Source of the DNA: JAYWXI01 sp036016955
GTDB lineage: Bacteria; Bacteroidota; Bacteroidia; Flavobacteriales; Weeksellaceae
Length of the DNA stretch: 64,000 nt
Assembly: GCF_036016955.1 (NCBI RefSeq)
Contig: NZ_JAYWXI010000001.1
Span: 62,001-126,000 of the forward strand
Direction: 5' to 3'
Positions 26,796 through 34,565 of the stretch are shown in pieces. Both the position numbers and the translations under genes were made by a program. Under the pieces are notes generated by a model. The model saw only the letters and a program-made list of their open reading frames with translations. It made no database searches and was not told the origin of the DNA. Position 1 is the first letter of the stretch; each line of letters opens with the position of its first letter.

Positions 26796-27620
26796 ATGCT
26801 AAAAATGATAAGAATGGGAGCAAATTACAGGTTTTTAGAGACGGAGCTTCATTTTGAGGGACGGTTGGGGCTGGCTTACCTTAACCGCCCGGAACGCTTT
26901 AACAGTCTTAATGCGGAGGTGCTTACGGAATTGCGGGATTGGGTGGAGGCTTGTGGCAGGGACGAAAAGATTAGGTGTTTGGCGATTTCGGGACGTGGCA
27001 AGGCGTTTTGTTCGGGGCAGGATCTCAAAGAGGTTTTGGCTTTGGGGGCGATGGAGGAAGATCGGTCGGTGGAATGCTTTGTTAAGACTTATTATAATCC
27101 TTTGGTTTTGGAAATCACCGAATGTGCCAAGCCTGTGATCGCTTTGGTGAATGGGGCGGCTGTGGGGGCGGGCGCGATGTTGTCTTTAATCTGTGATTTC
27201 TCTTTGGCGGCGAAAACGGCTTATTTTTCGCAGGCTTTCGTTAATATTGGTTTGATTCCGGATACGGCGGGGACGTATTACCTTCCCAAGTTGGTTGGGC
27301 GGCAACGGGCTTCCTATCTGGCTTTTACGGGGAAGCGGGTTTCGGCGGAAGAGGCAGTGGCAATGGGGTTGGTTGCGGAAGTTTTTCCGGACGAGACCTT
27401 TATGGAGGAGGCTTTGGAAGTTTTGGAGTCGCTTTGTGATCAGCCGACGCGGGCGATTGCTTTGACGAAGAGGGCTTTTGCGTCGTCGTATCGTCTTACG
27501 TTGGAGGAGCAGTTGGATTTGGAAGGGGTTTTGCAGCAGGAGGCTGCGGAAACGCAAGATTTTAAGGAGGGGGTTTCTGCTTTTTTGGAGAAAAGAAAAC
27601 CTAAATACAAAGGATTGTAG
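26796..27620 (+). CDS. paaG: PaaG-like crotonase-fold isomerase/hydratase
   Basis: 274 residues of the enoyl-CoA hydratase superfamily. The oxyanion-hole motifs are FCSGQDL and NGAAVGAGAML. Several features match PaaG, the ring-epoxide isomerase of phenylacetyl-CoA breakdown: YYNPLV, NIGLIPDTAGTYYLPKLVGR, and a C-terminus with EGVSAFLEKRKPKYKG. The substrate is inferred from this similarity; the rest of a paa operon is not in the window. Start chosen at 26796 because a -7-like element lies 4 nt upstream; an ATG six codons further in is possible. A second crotonase follows by 28 nt. Confidence 0.82.
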   Translation: MLKMIRMGANYRFLETELHFEGRLGLAYLNRPERFNSLNAEVLTELRDWVEACGRDEKIRCLAISGRGKAFCSGQDLKEVLALGAMEEDRSVECFVKTYYNPLVLEITECAKPVIALVNGAAVGAGAMLSLICDFSLAAKTAYFSQAFVNIGLIPDTAGTYYLPKLVGRQRASYLAFTGKRVSAEEAVAMGLVAEVFPDETFMEEALEVLESLCDQPTRAIALTKRAFASSYRLTLEEQLDLEGVLQQEAAETQDFKEGVSAFLEKRKPKYKGL

Positions 27621-27648
27621 TTGAATTAAAAAAATAAAAGGAATATTT

Positions 27649-28419
27649 ATGGAGGCATTTGTAAGGGCTGAAGTAATTCACGGCGTGGCTGAAATTACGT
27701 TTGGTACGCCTAAGAGCAATTCGTTGCCGGGGGAGATACTGGAGCGTTTGGCTCAGACGATTAAGGTTCAGGCGGCTAAAGAGGAAGTGAAAGCGATTTT
27801 GTTGAAATCCCATGGTGAGAAGGCTTTTTGTGCGGGGGCTAGTTTCGAGGAATTATTAGAAATTGAAACGCTGGAGGCTTCTCGGGCTTTTTTTGGAGGT
27901 TTTGCCAAGGTTTTGGAAGCGATGCGGACGTGCGGAAAGATTGTTGTAGTGAGGGTGCAGGGGAAGACGACGGGGGGCGGCGTTGGGATTGCCTGCGGTG
28001 CGGATTATTGTTTTGCGACTAAAGAGGCGTCTTTGGCGCTTACGGAGGTTAATTTGGGGATTGGTCCTTTTGTGATTGGTCCTTATGTTGAGCGGAAGAT
28101 TGGAGCTTCTCAACTGGCTGCGATGGCGATTGATGCGGGGTTTCGCAGTGCTGATTGGGCGGCGCGGCATAATATATACCATTCGGTGTCGGAGGATATT
28201 GCGTCGATGGATTTGGCTATTTCGGCTTTTATGGAGCGGTTGGTTTCCCGGAGTCCGGAGGCGTTGGGTTTTATCAAAAGAATGGCTTGGGAGGGAACGT
28301 CGCATTTTTCGGAACTGATGCCGGAGCGTATTTTGATGAGTGCTTCATTGGTTTTGGAGGATTCGGCTAAGCGGAGTATAGAAAAGGTAAAGCAGGCTCT
28401 TGGGGCGAAGCGTAAATGA
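27649..28419 (+). CDS. enoyl-CoA hydratase/isomerase family protein
   Basis: 256 residues with a crotonase fold: oxyanion motifs FCAGASFEEL and GKTTGGGVGIACG, then LTEVNLGIGPFVIGPYVERKIG. The Glu of the EVNLGIGP segment is in place, whereas the usual second catalytic Glu position is not obvious, so the chemistry could be isomerisation or another crotonase reaction. It is 28 nt after the PaaG-like gene and probably co-transcribed, suggesting joint action on an aromatic or fatty acyl-CoA. The coding strand is strikingly G-rich. Confidence 0.85.
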   Translation: MEAFVRAEVIHGVAEITFGTPKSNSLPGEILERLAQTIKVQAAKEEVKAILLKSHGEKAFCAGASFEELLEIETLEASRAFFGGFAKVLEAMRTCGKIVVVRVQGKTTGGGVGIACGADYCFATKEASLALTEVNLGIGPFVIGPYVERKIGASQLAAMAIDAGFRSADWAARHNIYHSVSEDIASMDLAISAFMERLVSRSPEALGFIKRMAWEGTSHFSELMPERILMSASLVLEDSAKRSIEKVKQALGAKRK

Positions 28420-28491
28420 TGATTTTTTGCGAAAGGGGTGAGGGGTTTGGTATGGTTTTCGTAATTTGTAAGGCTTAAAATTCGATTTTTT

Positions 28492-28998
28492 ATGAGAAAG
28501 CAAATTTTGATCGGGCTTGTGGCGGCTTCTGTTTTGGGAAGTTGTGGGACGGTTTCTTCTATCGTGCAGAATACTCTGCCTTATAATAGTAATTTTGTAG
28601 TGGCTCAGGGTTCTCCGGCGCATACAACACTTGCTTCGGTGGGGTCGGGGACGAATTTGAGTCAAATGTTTGGGGCGAGCTCCAATGTGAAGAATATCAC
28701 GGCTGGAACGGCTTCTCTTACGGTGACGTCGGGGGCGCAAGGGGTTGGGGTTTTCAAAGAGGTGAAGGTTTATCTTACTTCGGGTGGAAACGAGATTTTG
28801 GTGGCGGAGCGGGACCGTATTGCGGATAATCTCGGCGGGACGCTTTCTTTGGATGTGAAATCCGGGGTTTTGGATGCGGTGATGAAGTCGGGGACGGCGG
28901 TGCAACAGCGTATCGTGTACACTTTGAAGTCTTCGCCGACTTCGGATTTGAATGTGCGCAGTTCCATTACTTTTAGTAGTGTGCCTCAGGAGAAATAA
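28492..28998 (+). CDS. hypothetical lipoprotein
   Basis: 168 residues. The N-terminus MRKQILIGLVAASVLGSC is a lipoprotein signal with lipobox LGSC, so the mature protein should be lipid-anchored in the envelope. The rest is Ser/Thr/Gly/Val-rich and predicted beta-strand, without Cys. No family was recognised. It stands 72 nt after the second crotonase on the same strand and converges with dtd. Confidence 0.8.
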   Translation: MRKQILIGLVAASVLGSCGTVSSIVQNTLPYNSNFVVAQGSPAHTTLASVGSGTNLSQMFGASSNVKNITAGTASLTVTSGAQGVGVFKEVKVYLTSGGNEILVAERDRIADNLGGTLSLDVKSGVLDAVMKSGTAVQQRIVYTLKSSPTSDLNVRSSITFSSVPQEK

Positions 28999-29051
28999 TG
29001 TTTGCGGGTATGTTTCTTGAAATTGATGACACGGCTGAAAGGCCATTTTTT

Positions 29052-29501
29052 TTACGATTTGGTTTTGCTGTCCATGGCGATGGTAACGGGGCCGTCGTTG
29101 AGGAGTGAGACTTTCATGTCGGCGCCGAATTGGCCGCTGTCGGTTTTTAGTCCGCTTTTGGCGAGTTCTTTTTTGAAATAATCGAATAGGGGGATGGCTT
29201 TTTCGGGACGGGCGGCGCGGATGTAGGAGGGACGGTTTCCTTTTTTGTAGTCGGCTAAAAGGGTGAATTGGCTGATGCATAGCAGTTCGCCGCCGATATC
29301 GCGAACGGAAAGGTTCATTTTCCCGTCTTGATCCGAAAAGACTCGGAGGTTTAGTGTTTTTTGAACCAACCAGTCGGCGTCGGCTTCGCTATCGTCTTGG
29401 TCGATACCGACCAGTAGTAATAGCCCTTGGTTGATTTTTCCGATGATGTTTCCTTCAACTTCGACTTGGGCATGGCGTACCCTTTGGAGAATAATTTTCA
29501 T
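29052..29501 (-). CDS. dtd: D-aminoacyl-tRNA deacylase
   Basis: Hydrolyses D-aminoacyl-tRNAs (proofreading of chirality). The 149-residue length is standard. Family motifs: MKIILQRVRHAQVEVEG at the start, the catalytic-site SQFTLLADYKKGNRPS, and the cross-subunit NDGPVTIAMDS near the end (Gly-cisPro motif). It follows the Rieske-like lipoprotein gene by 24 nt on the same strand. Confidence 0.95.
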   Translation of the reverse strand: MKIILQRVRHAQVEVEGNIIGKINQGLLLLVGIDQDDSEADADWLVQKTLNLRVFSDQDGKMNLSVRDIGGELLCISQFTLLADYKKGNRPSYIRAARPEKAIPLFDYFKKELAKSGLKTDSGQFGADMKVSLLNDGPVTIAMDSKTKS

Positions 29502-29525
29502 GGTTGGGGTATTGTAATGATGGTG

Positions 29526-29963
29526 TTAGTTGTACAGAACGAGAATGTTGCTTGATGGGAAGTATTGGTAAGGGTAGATTTTAGGGGGGATTTTTGCGGT
29601 TTTTGTTGGTTCGCCGGTTAGTAAAATCCATTCGGCGCCGTCTTTTTCGCATACGATTTTGATGTTGTTGACTACGGAAAGCGTGGTTTGGGTGTCGGGG
29701 CAAAGGTGGGGCGCATTGCGGTCGTACACCCGAAATCCCGAATCGGTTCGTACCACGATTAGGCCTCTTGTTCCGGCGCTTTGTTCGTTGATGTAAACCC
29801 ATCCTCCGACGGTTTGAAGGTTTTGATAAGAAGGTAAATTGAGGTTTAGACTTACGTTAACGGGGGCGTGAGGGAAACAAGAAACCGTTTCTTCGGTGTT
29901 TCGGCAGGAGGAAAGGGTTAAGATGCTGGAAATCAATAAAATTAAAACTAATATTTGTCTCAT
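29526..29963 (-). CDS. Rieske-like lipoprotein lacking cluster ligands
   Basis: 145 residues with a lipoprotein signal (SSILTLSSC). The middle and C-terminal parts look like a Rieske fold: RVYDRNAPHLCPD, a strand with IKIVCEKDGAEW and then LTGEPTKTAKIPP, which occupies the place of the usual G-x-P-x-x loop. The ligands of a 2Fe-2S centre (C-x-H and C-x-x-H) are not present; only isolated Cys remain. It may therefore be a structural or lost-cofactor relative. This assignment is tentative and rests on pattern only. Confidence 0.6.
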   Translation of the reverse strand: MRQILVLILLISSILTLSSCRNTEETVSCFPHAPVNVSLNLNLPSYQNLQTVGGWVYINEQSAGTRGLIVVRTDSGFRVYDRNAPHLCPDTQTTLSVVNNIKIVCEKDGAEWILLTGEPTKTAKIPPKIYPYQYFPSSNILVLYN

Positions 29964-29986
29964 GTCAAAAAATATGTGTATCTTTG
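29954..29986 (+). promoter_or_regulatory. promoter of greA
   Basis: TTTG (29954-29957), 21-nt spacer, TATCTTTG (29979-29986). A start site near 29991 gives a leader of about 75 nt. The -33 element lies inside the start of the divergent lipoprotein gene. Confidence 0.6.
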
Positions 29987-30066
29987 TAAACGATATTAAA
30001 AGCGAAACATTGTCCGTGCCAAGAGGTCGGATAATTTTTTTTTACCAAATTCAAAATTAAAAAATT

Positions 30067-30537
30067 ATGGCAACATACGTTACAAAAGAAGGATTGGAAA
30101 AAATGAAAGCGGAGTTGGAGCAGTTAGAGAGCGTTGAAAGACCCCGTATCACCCAGCAGATTGCGGAAGCGAGGGACAAAGGGGATCTTTCCGAAAATGC
30201 CGAATACGATGCGGCTAAGGAGGCTCAGGGCATGTTGGAGATGAAAATTGCCAAGTTGAAGGATGCTATTGCGACTTCTAAGGTGATTGACGAGTCTCAG
30301 TTGGATACGTCTAAAGTGGCCATTTTGACGACGGTGAGATTGATGAACCACGGGACGAAACAAGAACAGAAATTCACTTTGGTTCCCGATAACGAGAGCG
30401 ATTTGAAAAGTGGAAAGATTTCCGTGAATACTCCTATTGCCAAAGGGCTTTTGGGGAAAGCGGTGGGGGACAAGGCTGAAATTGTTTTGCCTAACGGAAA
30501 TAAGTTGTCTTTTGAGGTTTTAGAAATAACCCTTTAG
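30067..30537 (+). CDS. greA: transcription elongation factor GreA
   Basis: Rescues backtracked RNA polymerase by stimulating transcript cleavage. The 156 residues have the N-terminal coiled coil with the acidic tip (EARDKGDLSENAEYDAAKE, only part quoted) containing the Asp and Glu that reach the active site, and the C-terminal FKBP-like domain with PIAKGLLGKAVGDKAE. Standard length. A HIT-family gene follows 22 nt later, probably in the same transcript. Confidence 0.97.
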   Translation: MATYVTKEGLEKMKAELEQLESVERPRITQQIAEARDKGDLSENAEYDAAKEAQGMLEMKIAKLKDAIATSKVIDESQLDTSKVAILTTVRLMNHGTKQEQKFTLVPDNESDLKSGKISVNTPIAKGLLGKAVGDKAEIVLPNGNKLSFEVLEITL

Positions 30538-30559
30538 TCCGATATTAAAATTTAAGGTC

Positions 30560-30949
30560 ATGAGTTCTGTTTTTACGAAAATCATCAACGGGGAAATTCC
30601 GTGTTATAAAATTGCGGAGGACGAAGATTTTATCGCGTTTTTGGATGCGATGCCTTTGGTAAAGGGGCATACGCTGGTGGTTCCGAAGAAGGAGGTGGAT
30701 CTTATTTTCGATTTGGAGAGCGAGGCTTTTAAAAATCTTTGGGGGTTTGCCCAAGAAGTGGCTCAAAAGATTGGCGCGGCGATTCCTTGTGTTCGTGTTG
30801 GGGTAGCGGTTGTGGGGTTGGAAGTGCCTCATGCGCATATCCATTTGGTTCCTCTTCAGTCGGTTTCGGATTTGAATTTTGAAAACAAAAGGCTGAAATT
30901 AACTCCTGAGGAATATCAGGAGATTCAAGCGAAAATTACGACGGCTTAG
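30560..30949 (+). CDS. HIT family nucleotide hydrolase/transferase
   Basis: 129 residues with the histidine triad HAHIHL at about residues 94-99 and a typical N-terminus (FTKIINGEIPCYKI, then HTLVVPKKEVD). Members hydrolyse nucleoside phosphoramidates or acyl-adenylates. The usual zinc-binding Cys pair of the HinT N-terminus is absent. It follows greA and precedes clpX by 67 nt. Confidence 0.94.
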   Translation: MSSVFTKIINGEIPCYKIAEDEDFIAFLDAMPLVKGHTLVVPKKEVDLIFDLESEAFKNLWGFAQEVAQKIGAAIPCVRVGVAVVGLEVPHAHIHLVPLQSVSDLNFENKRLKLTPEEYQEIQAKITTA

Positions 30950-31016
30950 TAATTGCATAGATAAAAAAGCGGTTTCGGAGCCGAAAGCTCATTATATAAA
31001 TATTTATAAGTAAAGA

Positions 31017-32198
31017 ATGAATCCTAATCAATGTTCATTTTGCGGACGAAAAAGACAGGAAGTGCAGATGCTGGTGTCCGGCCAGGATGGTTTTATTTGT
31101 GAAAACTGTATCGAGCAGGCTCACGTCATTGTAAAAGATACGCTCAAGGAAGGGGCGGGATCGCCGGCGGTTCATTTGGATGAACTTAAAAAGCCGAAGG
31201 AGATTAAGACTTTTCTGGATCAATATGTGATTGGTCAGGATCAGGCCAAGAAGCAGTTGGCGATAGCGGTTTATAATCATTATAAACGGCTTCTTCATGC
31301 CCAGGACGAGTCGCGCGAGGTGGAGATCGAGAAGTCGAATATCATCATGATTGGGGAAACCGGAACGGGGAAAACCCTTTTGGCTAAAACCATCGCTCGC
31401 GAACTTAATGTGCCTTTTTGCATTGTGGATGCCACGATTTTGACCGAGGCAGGGTATGTGGGAGAAGATGTGGAAAGTATTTTGTCCCGACTTTTGATGG
31501 TGGCGGATTACGATGTGGAGAAGGCCGAACGAGGCATTGTGTTTATCGACGAGATTGATAAGATTGCCCGCAAGTCCGATAATCCCAGTATTACGAGGGA
31601 TGTATCGGGAGAAGGAGTTCAGCAGGGGCTTTTAAAGCTTTTGGAGGGAAGTATTGTTAACGTGCCGCCTCAAGGGGGGCGCAAGCATCCCGATCAGAAA
31701 TACATCCAGGTCAATACACAGAATATTTTGTTTATTGCGGGAGGGGCTTTCGACGGAATTAAGGAAATTATCGAGCGTAGGCTCAATAAACAGGCGATAG
31801 GTTTTAGTGCGGATAAATTGGAGAAGAAGCAGGAAGAGGATGTGTTGCCGTATATCAATGCGATTGATTTGCGCAAGTTTGGGCTGATTCCGGAGTTGTT
31901 AGGGCGTTTTCCGATTGTGACTTATTTGGATGCTTTGACCAAAGAGACGATGGTGCGTATTATGAAGGAGCCGAAGAATTCTATTGTGAACCAATTTGTG
32001 GAGTTGTTCAAGATGGACGGGATAACGCTGACGTTTACCGATGAAGCCATTGAGAAGATTGTGGAAAAAACCATGGCGAAAGGTTTGGGCGCACGTGGCC
32101 TTCGGGGAACGACGGAAAAAGTTTTAGAGGATTATATGTTTAATATCGGGGAGGAGAGCGCGATTGTTTTGGATGCAGAAGCAATTGAATTGGAATAA
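31017..32198 (+). CDS. clpX: ClpX, ATP-dependent unfoldase of the ClpXP protease
   Basis: 393 residues. N-terminal zinc-binding domain with CSFCGRKR and CENC (Cx2C...Cx2C), then an AAA+ domain with Walker A GETGTGKT, Walker B VFIDEID, sensor and the pore GYVG motif, and the C-terminal small domain with LLGRFPIV and ARGLRG. Recognises and unfolds tagged substrates for ClpP. clpP is not in the window. Length is slightly shorter than in E. coli but normal. Confidence 0.97.
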   Translation: MNPNQCSFCGRKRQEVQMLVSGQDGFICENCIEQAHVIVKDTLKEGAGSPAVHLDELKKPKEIKTFLDQYVIGQDQAKKQLAIAVYNHYKRLLHAQDESREVEIEKSNIIMIGETGTGKTLLAKTIARELNVPFCIVDATILTEAGYVGEDVESILSRLLMVADYDVEKAERGIVFIDEIDKIARKSDNPSITRDVSGEGVQQGLLKLLEGSIVNVPPQGGRKHPDQKYIQVNTQNILFIAGGAFDGIKEIIERRLNKQAIGFSADKLEKKQEEDVLPYINAIDLRKFGLIPELLGRFPIVTYLDALTKETMVRIMKEPKNSIVNQFVELFKMDGITLTFTDEAIEKIVEKTMAKGLGARGLRGTTEKVLEDYMFNIGEESAIVLDAEAIELE

Positions 32199-32232
32199 TT
32201 TGAGTATTTTCGATAATTAAGGATTAAAAAAG

Positions 32233-32262
32233 TTGGGGATTCAGAAAAAATGAATACCTTTG
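32233..32262 (+). promoter_or_regulatory. promoter of the T9SS cargo gene
   Basis: TTG (32233-32235), 19-nt spacer, TACCTTTG (32255-32262): an excellent consensus match. A start near 32267 gives a leader of about 50 nt. Confidence 0.7.
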
Positions 32263-32316
32263 CAGGTGATATATTGTATTTGATTGATGTAATAAACAAC
32301 ACAAAATATAGTGGTA

Positions 32317-34266
32317 ATGAAAAAAAATTTATTGGCTATTGGTTTACTAATGATGACACTTCCCGTGGGTGCTCAGTATGTAGCCTATATAGGTCCTGGT
32401 ACCAGCATGGCGGTCAACAATGGGACATTGGTGTACAATGGGGGAGGCCTAAAGGCGGACGCTAATAGTACGGCGCTGAACATGGGGAATATGATGGTGA
32501 TGAAGGATAATTCGGCGGCGGTTGCATCCAGAATTGATATAGACAATAGTGCGAATTTCCGTTTGGTTTTTGGGAGAAAATTCTATGAGGATACTACATT
32601 CCCTTCTTTGCAGAAAAACATTTACGGTCAACTTTATATCTCAGGAATTCCTCAGGCAAGCATTACCGGAAAAGTTGTGAAGGAATATATGGCAGATGTT
32701 AATCATAGTACAACGGGAGGAAGTCAGCAAATTGGTCTCCCTTTTTATGATTTTACACTGCAAGATTTAAATAATTCAGTAGGAGGATATCTTAATTTAA
32801 CGAATGGTACCTTTACAAGAAATGGGAGATGGGCTCCTAATTCGGTTTTTAGATGGAATAATATAGCTTCTAGATTTGATCAGGTAGTAGGGGGGGATTC
32901 TAAGATGGGAAATCCTACGGATTATTTCATTGTTCCTGTGCAAAATTCATTGGCGTCTATGGTATGGACTCCAGATACAGATTTAAAAGAGTTTAAAGGT
33001 GTTCCAGTGGGAGATGCCGAGGCGAATACTAATGCTGTTTCTTTGCTCACTTCTACAGTGTCTTCTTTTGGAGTCAATGGAGCTTCGATAAATTATTACA
33101 GAGAAAGGTATAATTCCTATTTGAATGATGTCTTTGAAAGTGTGAAATGGAGTGCTAATTATGGCAAGAGAATGAGCCAATTTGCTAATCCATTTCTTAC
33201 TAACCTAGACTTGTATCATTTGGCGAATTTGGGGTTAGCTATGACAGATGTTGAAGGTATATCTTACTTTAGTGGAGGAGGATTGAATTGGTCTTATGGC
33301 GTAGGAACGACCTATAATGATGCTGCTTCAACAATGGTTATTGTAAAGCAATCGGGAGGGATATGGCAAGTAGGAGCAGTGGAACAATCTCTGATGATAA
33401 AACCTTTGGGAGAAGTAGCAATAAAGTTTAGTTCGGATGTAAATCCTGTTGTAAACTTGGGCAATGGTAGGAAGTTTTCGAGCGTTGTGGATACTTCAAA
33501 ATCTTCAATTAGTCCTACTGGAAGGGGGATTTCTTCGAATGCTTTACCTGCAAGTGCTATCGTTAAACAGGTGGGAGTCATTGCATTGGACGAGAATAAT
33601 AAAGAGATAGGAAGAACTTACTATGCTGTTTCTCCATCTGCTGTTACCGGGTCTTCGGTAGCGGCTAGACTTCAAGCAAACTTTGATGGAGCGGCAATAT
33701 ATACGAAGGAAGAGACAAGTGAAGGAGAGGATGATTATACCGCCAATAAGCAGTTATATATCAACGAGGCTAATGAGGTAGACTACAAAGGAAAAAAAAT
33801 AACGATGGTTATTGCTAATCCGAAGGTTAAATCTCTTAAGTTTTTTGTTTACGAAAGAGGACTTCTTGTAGATCAATTATCTTCAGGTGAAAGTTTCTAT
33901 ATTGGAAATGAAGAGGGGGGGCTCACCAAATTAGTAACTGGAGATGAACTCTCAGTAGGATATGCTACGTATAATTTATACTATGGGCAGCCTTCTTCAG
34001 GTACGTTGTCCGCATTATCGGGAACGACTTCGTTGTCTACTGTAGTTGCTAAGAAGAGTGAGGAATGGGTGGTGCGTTTCGCTCAAGGATGGACCAAAGC
34101 CGATGTGGAAGTTTATTCTGCTACGGGGCAATTGATTCATTCGGCTAAAAATGTGTCTACGGTGAATGATTATGTTCTGCCTTTGAACGATAAATCGGAA
34201 GGAATACTATTGGTTAAAGTTACCTCAGAGAAAGGGGAAACTGTTTTGAAGAAAATTCTTAAATAA
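32317..34266 (+). CDS. secreted protein with a type IX secretion C-terminal sorting domain
   Basis: 649 residues from the ATG at 32317 (the frame opens with a GTG two codons earlier). Signal peptide to about VGAQ, a large Gly/Ser/Asn-rich beta-strand body of unknown family, and a C-terminal T9SS type A domain of about 75 residues (VRFAQGWTKADVEVYSATGQ, then SEGILLVKVTSEKG). It should be exported across the outer membrane by the T9SS and anchored or released. Codons such as AGA, ATA and AAT are more common than in neighbours, so base composition differs, suggesting recent gain or unusual selection. It has a strong promoter. Confidence 0.85.
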   Translation: MKKNLLAIGLLMMTLPVGAQYVAYIGPGTSMAVNNGTLVYNGGGLKADANSTALNMGNMMVMKDNSAAVASRIDIDNSANFRLVFGRKFYEDTTFPSLQKNIYGQLYISGIPQASITGKVVKEYMADVNHSTTGGSQQIGLPFYDFTLQDLNNSVGGYLNLTNGTFTRNGRWAPNSVFRWNNIASRFDQVVGGDSKMGNPTDYFIVPVQNSLASMVWTPDTDLKEFKGVPVGDAEANTNAVSLLTSTVSSFGVNGASINYYRERYNSYLNDVFESVKWSANYGKRMSQFANPFLTNLDLYHLANLGLAMTDVEGISYFSGGGLNWSYGVGTTYNDAASTMVIVKQSGGIWQVGAVEQSLMIKPLGEVAIKFSSDVNPVVNLGNGRKFSSVVDTSKSSISPTGRGISSNALPASAIVKQVGVIALDENNKEIGRTYYAVSPSAVTGSSVAARLQANFDGAAIYTKEETSEGEDDYTANKQLYINEANEVDYKGKKITMVIANPKVKSLKFFVYERGLLVDQLSSGESFYIGNEEGGLTKLVTGDELSVGYATYNLYYGQPSSGTLSALSGTTSLSTVVAKKSEEWVVRFAQGWTKADVEVYSATGQLIHSAKNVSTVNDYVLPLNDKSEGILLVKVTSEKGETVLKKILK

Positions 34267-34277
34267 TTAAAAACATA

Positions 34278-34511
34278 ATGATGAATAAAATAATCAATAA
34301 GCTGGTCTTAGGTGTTTTTGCGATTTCATTTGCTTTACTAAGTGCTCAGCAATCTGTTTCCTTGCCTCCTGAATTAAATGAAGAGGCTACTGGAGGACCT
34401 GGTACACCGGTGGAGACACCAATTGATATGTATGAAGGCGCTTTGTTAGTCATTGGCTTAGCTTTTATTTTCTATTTTGTTAGTCGGTATTACCGCAAGA
34501 GAGTAGCTTAA
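34278..34511 (+). CDS. 77-aa protein with signal peptide and C-terminal membrane anchor
   Basis: Signal peptide (FAISFALLSAQQ), a short linker with GGPGTPVETPID, one hydrophobic segment (LLVIGLAFIFYFV) and a basic tail (SRYYRKRVA). The Pro-Ile-Asp, membrane helix, Arg/Lys tail order resembles the tripartite sorting tags (such as the PID-CTERM type) of Bacteroidota, but on an almost empty carrier. Such tiny proteins are common beside T9SS cargo; function unknown. It begins 11 nt after the cargo gene and is followed by a terminator. Start may be this ATG or the one directly after it. Confidence 0.72.
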   Translation: MMNKIINKLVLGVFAISFALLSAQQSVSLPPELNEEATGGPGTPVETPIDMYEGALLVIGLAFIFYFVSRYYRKRVA

Positions 34512-34530
34512 TTTTATTATGAGATAACAC

Positions 34531-34557
34531 ATAACCCACCTTGGTGGGTTATTTTTA
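34531..34557 (+). terminator. intrinsic terminator after the 77-aa gene
   Basis: Stem AACCCACC / GGTGGGTT (34533-34540 / 34543-34550) with two-base loop and downstream T-rich sequence. Confidence 0.75.
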
Positions 34558-34565
34558 GTTTTACT

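Noticed and set aside
30961..31016. Possible hairpin (GGTTTCGGAGCCGAAAGC) before clpX
   Set aside because: Short imperfect stem with no T-run or known regulatory motif; not enough to call a terminator or riboswitch.
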